A DNA stretch of 10,475 nucleotides from Betaproteobacteria bacterium (GCA_016703785.1 JADJBM010000035.1:1-10475), one strand, 5' to 3'. Counted from the stretch's first letter, positions 1 through 8,053 are shown. The notes: generated by a model from the sequence alone, not told the origin. Program-made: numbers and translations.

Positions 1-131
1 CACACACAGTCTCCGTCCTCGATCTCTCCCGCCCTTCCCTTCCGAACGGCATGAGTTGTTGCCGGTGATATCGCGTCGCCGGGTTTGCGTTCCCGGATTG
101 CGACGCCAATCCATTTCGAAAGGAAAGAGCC

Positions 132-1546
132 ATGGCATTTGCCCAGCTCGGTTTGAACCCGCTTGTCGTCAAGGCCGTCGAGGCCAGCGGCTACACTGAA
201 CCCACCGCCGTGCAGATTCAGGCGATACCCGCCACGCTGGAAGGCGTGGATCTGCTCGTCTCCTCGCAGACGGGCAGCGGCAAGACGGCGGCCTTCATGC
301 TGCCCTGCCTGCACCGCCTCGACCAGCCCTCGGCGCTGCCCGGCCGCGGCCCGCGCGTGCTGGTGCTGACGCCGACGCGCGAACTGGCGCAGCAGGTGAC
401 CCGCGCCGCCGAAACCTACGGCAAGTTCCTCAAGCGCCTGCGCGTCGTCGCCGCCGTCGGCGGCGCGCCCCTGCATGTCCAGGCCAAGCTGCTGTCGCAG
501 CCGGTCGACATCGTCGTCGCCACGCCGGGCCGCCTGATCGACCACCTGGAGCGCGGCCGCATCGACTTCTCGCGCCTGGAGACGCTGATCCTCGACGAAG
601 CCGACCGCATGCTCGACATGGGCTTCATCGACGACATCGAACGCATCATCGCCGCGCACGCCGGCCACGCGCCAGACGCTGCTGTTCTCGGCGACGCTGG
701 AAGGCGTCGTCGGCCGCTTCGCGCAGCGCGTGACGAAGAACGCCCGCCGCATCGAGATCGAGACCGCGCCGGAACTCAAGGCGAAGATCGCGCAGCGCAT
801 CCATTTCGCCGACGACTTCTCGCACAAGTCGCGCCTGCTCGACCACCTGCTGCGCGACGTCGCGCTGTCCCAGGCGGTGGTGTTCACCTCGACCAAGAAA
901 TCTGCCGATGATCTCGCCGTGCAGCTGCGCGGCGAAGGCTTCTCCGCCGAGGCGCTGCATGGCGACATGAACCAGCGCGACCGCAACCGCACCCTGCTGG
1001 CGCTGCGCCAGGGCCGCACCCGCGTGCTGGTGGCGACCGACGTCGCCGCCCGCGGCATCGACGTGCCGGGCATCAGCCACGTCATCAACTTCGATCTGCC
1101 GCGCCAGGCCGAGGACTACGTGCACCGCATCGGCCGCACCGGCCGCGCCGGCCGCGAAGGCATCGCCATCAGCCTGGCGGCGCACTTCGAGAAGCGGCGG
1201 ATCCGCGACATCGAGCGCTACACCGCCCAGGCCATCCGCGTCGGCGTCATCCCCGGCCTCGAGCCGAAGGCGCGCCCGGCGCGCCCAGAGGGCTTCGGCG
1301 ACCGGCGCCGCCACCGCACCGCGTCCTGCCGGCGGCTACGGCAAGGGCAATGGCAACGGCTACGGCGCCAAGAGCAGCTTCGGCGACCGCAAGGCGGGGT
1401 TCGGCGACAGGAAAGCCGCCTTCGGCGAAAAACAGTCGTCCTTCGGTGAAAAAACCGGCTACGGCCACCGCGAAGGGACGCGTCCCGGCAGCGACAAGCG
1501 CAACGCGCCCTCAGGCGCCAAGCGCCGCGCCTACGGCGGCTACTGA
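132..1546 (+). CDS. rhlE: ATP-dependent DEAD-box RNA helicase, RhlE type (frameshifted in this sequence)
   Basis: Unwinds RNA duplexes with ATP in the cytoplasm; RhlE-type helicases act in ribosome maturation, RNA turnover and cold adaptation. Seen directly: Q motif (GYTEPTAVQ, residues 20-28), Walker A SQTGSGKT (45-52), PTREL (81-85), TPGRL, DEAD box with the RhlE-like DEADRMLDMGF (from 155), then LLFSAT, VVFTSTKK, ATDVAARGID and HRIGRTGRAGR in later frames. The C-terminal tail is basic and Gly-rich with four 7-residue repeats. The start is supported by AGGAAAG at 121-127, four bases before ATG. Reconstructed length about 471 residues, normal for RhlE. Two frame changes: an apparent extra C near 657 (between DDIERIIAA and TPATRQTLLFSAT), and one in the linker between about 1270 and 1325. 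As both lie between conserved motifs that resume intact, sequencing error is likely. The 131 bases upstream hold no gene I can support. Confidence 0.92.
1379..1462 (+). repeat. Four 21-bp in-frame repeats coding an FG(D/E)(R/K) heptapeptide in the RhlE tail
   Basis: In the frame that ends at the stop 1544-1546, the tail reads FGDRKAG, FGDRKAA, FGEKQSS, FGEKTGY: four consecutive heptapeptides, each starting with Phe-Gly and an acidic residue followed by Arg or Lys. RhlE-type helicases often carry variable, basic, low-complexity tails that add RNA affinity. The DNA repeat is imperfect, so it is diverged rather than freshly expanded. Confidence 0.75.
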
Positions 1547-1551
1547 AAAGA

Positions 1552-1579
1552 CACCCCGCCCTCTGCCGGGGGCGGGGTG
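1552..1579 (-). terminator. GC-rich hairpin, probable terminator for the minus-strand marR unit, possibly bidirectional
   Basis: CACCCCGCCC (1552-1561) pairs perfectly with GGGCGGGGTG (1570-1579) around an 8-base loop. Read on the minus strand, the stem is followed by TCTTTTCA, a short T-rich tract, so it best fits intrinsic termination of transcripts coming from the membrane-protein gene that stops at 1593. On the + strand it lies 5 bases after the rhlE stop but lacks a U tract, so helicase transcripts may end here less efficiently. Confidence 0.7.
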
Positions 1580-1592
1580 AAGCCCACCACCG

Positions 1593-1826
1593 CTAGAAAC
1601 GACCGTTGGTGTGCCGCCAGCCGCCCCGATGACGGCCGATGAGCAATGCGCCTGCTGAAATCAGGCCAAGCAGCACGACTCCCAAGGCGTGTTTGAACGC
1701 AATCGGCCCAAAACCGAACACGTCCGGGATCGACCAGTTCCACGCCAGCCGGACCAGCAGCGCGACGCCAAGCAGCGACGCCAGCCCCGCCAGCAGCACA
1801 CCTAGCATATTTCCATATCGCCTCAT
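1593..1826 (-). CDS. Small two-helix inner-membrane protein of unknown function
   Basis: A 77-residue protein I do not recognise. Two hydrophobic stretches are visible: about residues 7-29 (MLGVLLAGLASLLGVALLVR) and 46-64 (HALGVVLLGLISAGALLIG), joined by a short loop with WNWSIPDVFGFGP. The C-terminus is basic (GRHRGGWRHTNGRF), and the N-terminus starts MRRYG, so both ends probably lie in the cytoplasm. Its reality is supported by a near-perfect ribosome binding site (AAAGGAGG, six bases before ATG), by lying 27 bases downstream of marR on the same strand, and by the hairpin just after its stop. It has no frameshift. It is likely co-transcribed with marR. Role unknown; I infer only that it belongs to that regulatory unit. 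Confidence 0.72.
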   Translation of the reverse strand: MRRYGNMLGVLLAGLASLLGVALLVRLAWNWSIPDVFGFGPIAFKHALGVVLLGLISAGALLIGRHRGGWRHTNGRF

Positions 1827-1832
1827 CTTCCA

Positions 1833-1838
1833 CCTCCT
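1833..1838 (-). promoter_or_regulatory. Strong Shine-Dalgarno site of the small membrane protein
   Basis: The minus strand reads AAAGGAGGTGGAAG directly before ATG at 1826. AGGAGG is six bases from the start codon. It is the strongest ribosome binding site in the window and the main argument that this small ORF is translated. Confidence 0.8.
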
Positions 1839-1853
1839 TTCACTGTAGCAACA

Positions 1854-2336
1854 TCAAACACGCGAACCGGCGCGCACATCCTGCCGGTTCAGCCCCGTCT
1901 CCATCGCATTCAGGGTTTTCAGGGTCACTTTCAGGTCGGCCCCGGGAATCTTTTTCATCAGATCGGCCAGCAGCCGGTCCTCGCGCCGGCGGATCGCCTC
2001 GCAGGCCTTCGCCCCCGCCGCGGTCAGGCGAACGATGGGCGAGCGCAGGTGATCGGGGTTGTCGAGGCACTCGACCAGCCCGCCCTCAAGCAAGCCGTTG
2101 ACGACCGCCTGGATGTGCTGTCGGCTGACGTCCTGCTCCCTCGCCACCTGCGGCACCGTGCGCGGGCCGCGCTCCAGCAGTGCCTCCAGCACCGCCCGCA
2201 TGCTGGCGCTGATGCCGAGCTCGGCATGGGCGCGGCCGGCCGTGCCGGCCAGGATATGAAACAGCCGCCGCACCGCCAGGATCGCCTGGCGCAGCGGCTG
2301 GCCGTCGGCCTCCGGCGCAGACGTTTTCACATTCAT
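1854..2336 (-). CDS. MarR-family winged-helix transcriptional regulator
   Basis: DNA-binding repressor or regulator of the MarR family, acting as a dimer on palindromic sites. Intact, 160 residues from the ATG at 2336, usual for the family. Visible: N-terminal dimerisation helix (RQAILAVRRLFHILAG), winged helix-turn-helix around residues 60-85 (TVPQVAREQDVSRQHIQAVV), a wing (DNPDHLRSPIVRLTAAG), and the closing helices (RREDRLLADLMKKIPGADL). An upstream in-frame ATG at 2384 would add 16 residues, but that stretch overlaps promoter-like boxes and repeats, and neither start has a clear ribosome binding site; I prefer 2336. It heads a unit with the small membrane gene and is divergent from the DUF2863 gene, so autoregulation and control of one or both neighbours is likely (inference). 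Ligand unknown. Confidence 0.9.
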   Translation of the reverse strand: MNVKTSAPEADGQPLRQAILAVRRLFHILAGTAGRAHAELGISASMRAVLEALLERGPRTVPQVAREQDVSRQHIQAVVNGLLEGGLVECLDNPDHLRSPIVRLTAAGAKACEAIRRREDRLLADLMKKIPGADLKVTLKTLNAMETGLNRQDVRAGSRV

Positions 2337-2343
2337 GCCGTCA

Positions 2344-2382
2344 ATTTGACATGTTTGTTGTCGTCTTGTCAAGTTTGTTGTC
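2344..2382. promoter_or_regulatory. marR promoter/operator region with direct and inverted repeats
   Basis: Two features overlap here. TTGACA (2346-2351) and TGTCAA (2367-2372) form perfect inverted arms 15 bases apart, and the 10-mer GTTTGTTGTC occurs twice with a 20-base period (2353-2362 and 2373-2382), two helical turns. On the minus strand TTGACA (2372-2367) is a consensus -35 box followed, after 17 bases, by TCAAAT (2349-2344), a fair -10 box. That would place the RNA start close to the marR ATG at 2336, fitting a leaderless or very short-leader mRNA and the missing ribosome binding site. Binding of MarR itself here is inference. Confidence 0.6.
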
Positions 2383-2460
2383 ATGTTGGCCGATCAGGCA
2401 GCGTTCGCTCCCTGCCTGCTTACGGAGTAGAATTTGCCTCCCGATTCCAAGATATCCGCC

Positions 2461-3635
2461 ATGAAAAGAAAGCCGCTTGCCGACAGGGGCGCCCTCCAAC
2501 CGCGACGCCGAACAGCTTGCCCTTCTGGCCGCCGGCCCGGCCGCCTCGGCCAGCCGCATCGAGGGACGCCTTCTGGGAAAGCCGTCTGGACGAAGCGGTC
2601 GACCGCCTGCTGCGCACCGGCAACGAGGACACGCTCAACCTGGCCCTCGACCACCTGTTCGGCGCCAACGGCCGTGCCTACGACGCGCTCGCCGACCAGA
2701 TCGAGGCGCGCGCCGAAGGCGGCATTCTGGGCGTCGGCAACGGGGAATTCGACGTGGCGCTGGTTGCAGCCCCGCTGCTGGCCTGGTCGCGCTTCACGAT
2801 CCCCTTCAGGCCCCCTGCCCGCCGGCACGCTCGTGGCGGCACGCACCCAGCTGCAGGCCCACGTGCTGGCAGCCGGCACCCGGCTCGCGCTGGCGGACTT
2901 CCTTTACAGCCCGGACCAGTTGCCGCGCGGCTTCGTCGACACCTGGCGGCTGGCCAACCAGCTCGCCAAGGCCGCAGTGGACAGCAAGGACACGCACATC
3001 GATCCGCGCCAGTTGCCGGAAACGACGCGCTTCATTTCCGACACGCGCTACCTGATCGGCGCGGTCGTGGCGCCGCGCGGCCAGGCCCTGTTCCGCTGGC
3101 AGGAGGAAGACAGCTCGCGCGAACAGGCGGCGACGCAATGGTCGGCCCAGGGCGGCAGTGCCCTGCAGCCGCTGTTCACCGGCTGCGCCCTGGAGCCGCT
3201 GCTGCCGGACGCCTACCACGCCGCCTGCCGCAATGCCGACCAGGGCCTGCGCCTGTATTCGCTGCGCGCGGCAGCGGCCTTCCTGCAGACGGTGCTCAAC
3301 GTCAAGCCGCAACAGCTGCGCGCGGTGGTGGCGCCCTTCCACGAGGAACGGCTGGAGGAATACCGCGTCGGCTTCACCCTCGCCAATGCAAGCGAGGTGG
3401 TGCACGGCGTGGTCTGGCCCCTGCTCGGGGCCGAGGACGAGTCGACCGACTGCGTCGGCCAGATCGAGGCAGCGCTGGAGGAAGCCGGCATCGGCAGCGT
3501 GGTGGTGCTCGAGCAGCGCTTCCGCTGGAGTTCTGCGACGACTGCGGCATGCCGATGTACCCCACGGCGGAAGGCGAAACCGTCCACGCCGAGCTGCCCG
3601 AGGACCTGCCCCAGGCGCCGGCGCACCTGCACTAG
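2461..3635 (+). CDS. DUF2863 family protein (frameshifted in this sequence)
   Basis: Conserved protein of unknown function, recognised by resemblance to the DUF2863 family of Betaproteobacteria: DAEQLALLAAGPAASASRIE near the N-terminus, FWESRLDEAVDRLLRTGNED, LRAVVAPFHEERLEEYRVGF, and the ending EFCDDCGMPMYPTAEGE. The terminal CxxC (CDDC) with Pro-rich follow-on looks like a half zinc-ribbon. No signal peptide or membrane segment seen. About 390 residues. The reading frame must change four times: near 2485-2500, an extra G in GGG at 2563-2565, an extra C in CCCC at 2801-2804, and a missing C near 3523. Correcting these gives one continuous protein. The start ATG at 2461 (MKRKPLADR) fits the family's basic N-terminus, though the ribosome binding site is weak. 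Divergent from marR; its stop TAG shares bases with the stop of the opposing SDR gene. Confidence 0.8.
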
Positions 3636-4434
3636 CCGTCCATTTCCTTCCTGAGCTTCCTCACCATCAGCCGTTCGTAAGTCTGCGGCGCCAGGCGCGA
3701 CACCCACCACGACAGTCGCGAGATGCGGTCGGGCAGCAGCAGGCGCTGCTCGCCTTCCGCCGCGCGGAAGATCCGCTCCGCCATGGCTTCGGGCGTCGAG
3801 CGGCCGCCGACTATGGATTGCGGATGCCGCGCCGGCCCGCCATTGCCGGCCAGGGCATTCTTTTCGATGCCGGTCTGGATGAAGGACGGGCAGACCAGCA
3901 GCACCTTGACGCCCGACGGCTCGACTTCCGTGCGCAGGCTGTCGAAAAAGCCGTGCAGCGCGTGCTTGCTCGCGGCGTAGCCGGTGCGCGCGATCAGCGG
4001 CGCGAAGCCGGCGACGCTGGAGACGGCGATCACCATGCCGCGCCGCGCGACGAGGTCCGCCAGCGCCACGTGCGTACAGTGGAGCGCGCCGAAGAAATTC
4101 ACCGCCATGACGCGGCGGATCACCGCCGGGCGGGTGGCGGCGAAGGCGCTGCGGTGGGTGATGCCGGCGTTGTTGATGAGCACGTCGACGCCGCCGAAGG
4201 CGCGCCCCGCCTCCGCCATCGCCCGCAGGCAATCCTCCTCGCTCGACACGTCGCAGGCGACGCGGATGGCGTCGGTGCCGCCGGGAAAAGTCAGTCCCTG
4301 CAGCACGGCGGCATCGCGGTCGAGCGCGACGATGCGCGCCCCGGCGGCGGCGGAGGCGCAGGCAGAGCGCACAGCCGAGCCCCGCCGGCGGCGCCGGTGA
4401 CGACCACCGTCCTGCCGGCGAAGTCACGCGCCAT
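3632..4434 (-). CDS. Classical SDR-family NAD(P)-dependent dehydrogenase/reductase (frameshifted at N-terminus)
   Basis: Short-chain dehydrogenase that oxidises an alcohol or reduces a carbonyl with NAD(P). Visible: beta-strand and start of the glycine-rich nucleotide loop (GRTVVVTGAAGG), NNAG (as VDVLINNAGITHRS), catalytic Ser in IAVSSVAGFAPLIART near residue 138, and YxxxK in GYAASKHALHGFF (Tyr about 152, Lys about 156). About 267 residues, normal for classical SDRs. The C-terminus ends RKLRKEMDG. The start at 4434 (MARDFAGR) overlaps the end of the upstream epimerase gene by 11 bases, implying translational coupling. Two small indels, near 4378 and around 4345-4355, break the frame in the glycine loop region; downstream the frame is open to the stop. 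Last gene of the five-gene operon. Substrate unknown; as the upstream genes include an Xsc-like enzyme, a hydroxy- or oxo-acid or sulfonate is possible but unproven. Confidence 0.9.
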
Positions 4435-5387
4435 GCCGGTGCGACTGGAGATAGAGGTCGAACGCCTGGGCCGAAGTCAGCTGCGGCACATAGCCGAAGT
4501 CGCGCTTCAGCCGGGTGTTGTCGAGCACCGGCCGGTAGCGCAGGAAGTCCAGCTGCTCGGGGCCGTACTGCGTCAGGCCGAGCGCCTTCAGCACGCGCAG
4601 GGCGAGCCGCACCAGCCCGGGCGGCAGCACCAGGCAGGCGCTTGCCCAGCCTGGCGGCGATTTCGTGAATCGTCAGCACGCCGTCGCCGGCGACGTTGTA
4701 GATGCCGGTTTTGTTGCTCTCGATGGCCCGCAGCAGGCAGCCGACGACGTCCTGGTCCCAGATGAAGACGAAGGGACTGTCGGAACCGCGGATGGCGAGC
4801 AGGCGCGGCTTCTCGAAGAGGTCGGTGATCTGGTTGCGCACCGTCTCGCCGAGGATGGTGCCGATGCGAAAAATCACCTGCTTCAGTTGCGGATGCTCGA
4901 CGCGCCAGCGCGCCAGCATCTCTCCACCAGGCGCTTGTGGTAAGGCTAGACGAAGGCCTCGTTGCCGCGCACCGCGGTCCTCCGTCAGCCAGGCCGGATT
5001 GTCGGCGTGGTAGCCGTAGGCCGCGCCGCTGGAACTGACGATGATCTTCTTCACGCCGGTGGTGGTGCAGGCGATGAGCACGTTCTCCGTGCCCTTGACA
5101 TCCACCGAGTACTCGAACTGGCGGTTGCTGTCCCTGCCCGGCGTGACGATCGAGGCAAGGTGCACGACGGTATCGACCTTGCAGCGATCGAACAACTCGA
5201 TCAGCGCCGGCGAGCGCACGTCGGCCTGCACGTAGTCCACGCCGTCCATTCGCCGATCTGGGGGCATCTCGCGCACATCCGCCGCCACGATGCGACTGAC
5301 TTTTATCCTGCCCGCCGCCAGCGCGGCGATCAGCTGGGAGCCGAGGTAGCCGCCGGCGCCTGTGACGAGAACCGACGGGCCGGTCAT
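4424..5387 (-). CDS. NAD-dependent epimerase/dehydratase (extended SDR), frameshifted in this sequence
   Basis: Extended short-chain dehydrogenase of the epimerase/dehydratase group. Visible: N-terminal GxxGxxG loop in MTGPSVLVTGAGGYLGSQ, the adenine-binding acidic turn (VAADVREMP), DVVHLAS-like VDTVVHLASIVTPG, and the strand with catalytic Ser (KKIIVSSSGAAYG). The YxxxK motif is recoverable: on the minus strand near 4930-4955 the sequence codes GNEAF, then Tyr-Ala-Tyr-His-Lys and RLVEE, once a missing and an extra base are corrected. Towards the end: IYNVAGDGVLTIHEIAARLG, then after a frame change near 4635, GLTQYGPEQLDFLRYRPVLD and the terminal YLQSHRHGA. About 321 residues, normal for the family. 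Starts 17 bases after the transporter stop and overlaps the SDR start. Substrate unknown; sugar nucleotide, steroid-like or small hydroxy-acid chemistry are all possible in this family. Confidence 0.88.
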
Positions 5388-5403
5388 ACGGCTGGGGCCG
5401 GGT

Positions 5404-6285
5404 TTACTGGCGTGACCAGAACATCGCCACGGTGAGCCCCGGATGATGTGCCAGATGCCCCGCAGGCGGTGACGATGGCCATGCCGCCGAGGCCGTCAAA
5501 GAAATTGAAGATGAGGATCAGGCCGAGCGCCGAATTCTGGATACCGACCTCGATGGACCCCGCGCGGCGGTCGCGCTCGGGCAGGCCGGCAAACTTCGCG
5601 GCGAAATAGCCGGTGCACAGCGCCAGCGCATTGTGCAGGAATACCGCGAACACCACGAAGCCGACGAAATCCAGGAAATAGCGCCAGTTCGCCGCCAGCG
5701 CGCCGATGACGAACAGGCCAAACACGGCAAGCGAGAAGATCTTCACCGGTTTGTGCGCCTTCTCGACGAAGTTAGGAAAGCGGTGTCCGGTCCACATGCC
5801 CACGGCCATCGGCAGGCCGAGCAGCAGGAACACCGCCAGCCGCATGTCGAGCGGATCGAGGCGCATTGATCCTGAGATTTTCGCCGTTTCCGGATTGAGG
5901 CCGCCCCACAGCGACAGGTTGAGCGGCGTCATGAAGATCGCCACAGCCGTCGAGATTGCCGTCATGGTGATCGACAGCGCGGTGTTGCCACGGGCGTAGT
6001 GGGTGAGGAAGTTGGAAATATTGCCGCCCGGACAGGCCGCGACCAGCATCATGCCCAGCGCAATGCTGGGCGCCGGCCTGATCACCAGCACCAGCAGGAA
6101 GGTGAAGGCCGGCAGCAGCACGAACTGCCCGGCCAGGCCGATCAGCACTGGCTTCGGCGTGACCAGCACCGCCCCGAAATCGGACACCTTGAAGGATCGA
6201 GCGCGACGCCGAACATCACCAGTCCGATGATGAAGTTCGGCGCCCACAGCGATTGCGGGTTGAAGTTCAGCCGGACCAGGTCCAT
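5404..6285 (-). CDS. Bile acid:sodium symporter (BASS) family transporter, frameshifted near both ends
   Basis: Inner-membrane secondary transporter, in characterised members Na+-coupled and carrying organic anions (bile acids, pyruvate, pantoate). Visible: VACPGGNISNFLTHYARGN-type PGGxxSN motif, the second conserved crossover SIEVGIQNSALGLIL, and many hydrophobic helices (LIGLAGQFVLLPAFTFLLVL, LAVFLLLGLPMAVGMW, IFSLAVFGLFVIGALAANW, FVVFAVFLHNALAL). About 293 residues, the usual length. I place the start at the ATG of MDLVRLNFNPQSLWAPN (6285); the frame then shifts near 6190-6198 and again near 5445-5455, ending with LTVAMFWSRQ and TAA at 5404-5406. It begins a few bases from the end of the ThDP gene. 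In this operon it is the obvious uptake (less likely export) step for the pathway's substrate; the substrate itself cannot be read from the sequence. Confidence 0.9.
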
Positions 6286-6288
6286 CGT

Positions 6289-8050
6289 TCATGGCGCCAC
6301 CCTCTCTCCAGCCCTTCGGCTCCTCGTGCATCTTCTTGAAGTGCAACAGCCCGGGCGCCCACATGTGCTTCACCGGGTCCACGTCCACGTGCACCACCGC
6401 GCAGCCCCCTGACGCGAGTGCGCGCTCGATCGCCGGCCGCAGCATCGGCCGCCTCGGCGACGCGCTCGCCGTGTGCGCCCATGCTCCGCGCGAGGTCGTC
6501 CCACTTGATCTCGCCGAGGTCGGCCTTGATCGTCTCGTCGGCATCGAGATGCTTGAAGAGCATCGTCTTGATGGGCCGCAGCATGAACTGCTGGTTCATC
6601 TTGACCATCCCCCACTGCCGGTCGACCATCACGATGAACACCACCGGCGCCCCGAGCCGGATGGCGCTCTCGATCTCCTGCGGATGGAACCCCATCGCGC
6701 CATCGCCGATGATGCAGCACACCGGCTGGCCCGGGCGCGCGACCGCCGCGCCGATCGCCTGCGCCGGTCCCGCACCGAGCATCCCGAACTTGAAGGTCGA
6801 CAGCAGCGTGTTGGGCACCTCCATCAGGTGGTGGAACATCGTCCAGATCGCCGCGTTGCCGCCGTCGGCGACGAGCACGGTCCCCTTGGGGAAGACGGCG
6901 CGGCAGGTCGAGGCGATGTGCGCCGGATGCATCGGCACCGCGCCGTCGGCGAGCGCCTTGTCCCACCCGGCCCGATCGGCGACGATGCGCTTGCCGTATG
7001 CGGCGATGCGCGCGCGGCGGCCGTCGCCGGAGTCTCGCCCTTGCGCCGCTCGAGCGCATCCGCGAGCAGCTCGAGGAAGCGATTCGCATCGGCGACGATG
7101 CCGAGGTCGGCCGGCGTTCGGGCCCATCATGTCGCCGTCGATGTCGACCTGGATCGTCCGCTGCTCGGAGGGGTCGCGCCAGTACGGCGGCTTCCCCACC
7201 AGTCGGTCTCGCCGACGCGCGAGCCGAGGATCAGCACCACGTCGGCCTCGTTGCGCACGAGGTGGTTGAGCTTGACGTGCGGCATCGGGATCGCCAGCGG
7301 CAGGTCGCTCCGTAAGGCCGCGCGCCGCCCAGCTCGTCGTCACCGGCGCATGCAGCAGTTCGGCCACGCGGCGCAGCGCGTCGTAAGCGCCGGCGTGGAT
7401 GACGCCGCTCCCGGCGTGGATCATCGGCGCCTCGGCGGCGATCAGCACTGCGCCGCGCGCGTCACCTCCTCCGGCGTCGGCTCACCGGGTCCTGTGGCGG
7501 TACCGGTCCGGCGGCCACCGGCGATAGCGGCCTTCACCTTGCCGTTCATGATGGTTCCGGCACGTCGACGTGCACCACGCCCGGCCGCCCTTCGTAGCTC
7601 TTCCCCAGGGCCTTCCTCGCCAGCTCGGCACGCGATCCGCCGACGACACGGCCGGGCTCCACCTGGCGACTGTCCCGATCACGCCCCTCTGGTCAAGCAC
7701 TGGTAGCGCCGCCGCGATCGGGATACATGATCCTCGGCCGGCGCGCACTGGTGATTGCGAGCACGCGATTGCCTTCGCCCTGCTCGACGACGAGGCCGGG
7801 AAGCAGGTTCGCCACACCGGGCCCGTTGCTCGCCATGCAGACGCCGAGCCTGCCGGTGAGTCGGGCGTACGCGCCGGCCATGTGCGCCGCCGAGGTCTCG
7901 TGCCGTGGCGTGACGATCTCGATGCCGAGGCGGTGCAGCGCGGAGTAGAATCCGAAGTACGTGCCGTCTATGATGCCGAACACCTTCTCGACGCCTTCAG
8001 CCTTCTCGCAACATGCGGGCGATCACCTCGCCGCCGCTGATTTCCGCCAT
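6289..8050 (-). CDS. ThDP-dependent enzyme, acetolactate synthase/pyruvate oxidase superfamily (multiply frameshifted)
   Basis: Thiamin-diphosphate enzyme of the decarboxylase/carboligase superfamily. Domain order is normal. The PYR domain has FGIIDGTYFGFYSALH, the cofactor-activating Glu in VTPRHETSAAHMAGAYARL and ASNGPGVANLLPGLV. The central domain has APMIHAGSGVIHAGAYDALR, then VVLILGSRVGETDWWGKPPY in a shifted frame. The PP domain has FGMLGAGPAQAIGAAVA and the GDG motif (IIGDGAMGFHPQEIE). It ends VDPVKHMWAPGLLHFKKMHE. About 587 residues, typical. Start at 8050 (MAEISGGEVIARML) is supported by GAGGAG seven bases upstream; the gene begins three bases after the Xsc-like stop. At least six indels (for example near 8000, 7700, 7630, 7450, 7330, 7110, 6440). 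The exact stop is uncertain: TGA at 6289-6291 in one frame, or near 6308 if one G is extra. Exact reaction unknown. The Asn that normally follows GDG as a metal ligand is Asp here. Confidence 0.85.
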
Positions 8051-8053
8051 TAT

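Noticed and set aside
1..131. Possible gene or RNA element upstream of rhlE
   Set aside because: No ORF, hairpin or known RNA motif could be supported; it is most likely the rhlE leader and promoter region.
650..665. Programmed ribosomal frameshift in rhlE
   Set aside because: No slippery heptamer or following structure is evident, and similar indels occur in most other genes of the window, so an error is the simpler reading.
2049..3635. 528-residue + strand ORF covering antisense marR and the DUF2863 region
   Set aside because: Its first part is antisense to the intact marR gene; only two short stretches (about 2566-2804 and 3525-3635) are real DUF2863 coding sequence joined by frameshifts.
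3158..4765. 535-residue + strand ORF across the DUF2863 and SDR genes
   Set aside because: Low-complexity Arg/Ala translation, out of frame with DUF2863 and antisense to the SDR and epimerase motifs.
3213..5387. 724-residue minus-strand ORF that looks like an epimerase fused to another domain
   Set aside because: Only the N-terminal part (to about 4635) is the epimerase; after a frame change the ORF runs out of frame through the SDR gene and antisense to the DUF2863 gene. The genuine epimerase and SDR continue in other frames with their own stop and start.
6291..7706. 471-residue + strand ORF opposite the second ThDP gene
   Set aside because: Arg/Pro/Ala-rich translation without domains, antisense to conserved ThDP motifs including GDG; a GC-rich shadow frame.
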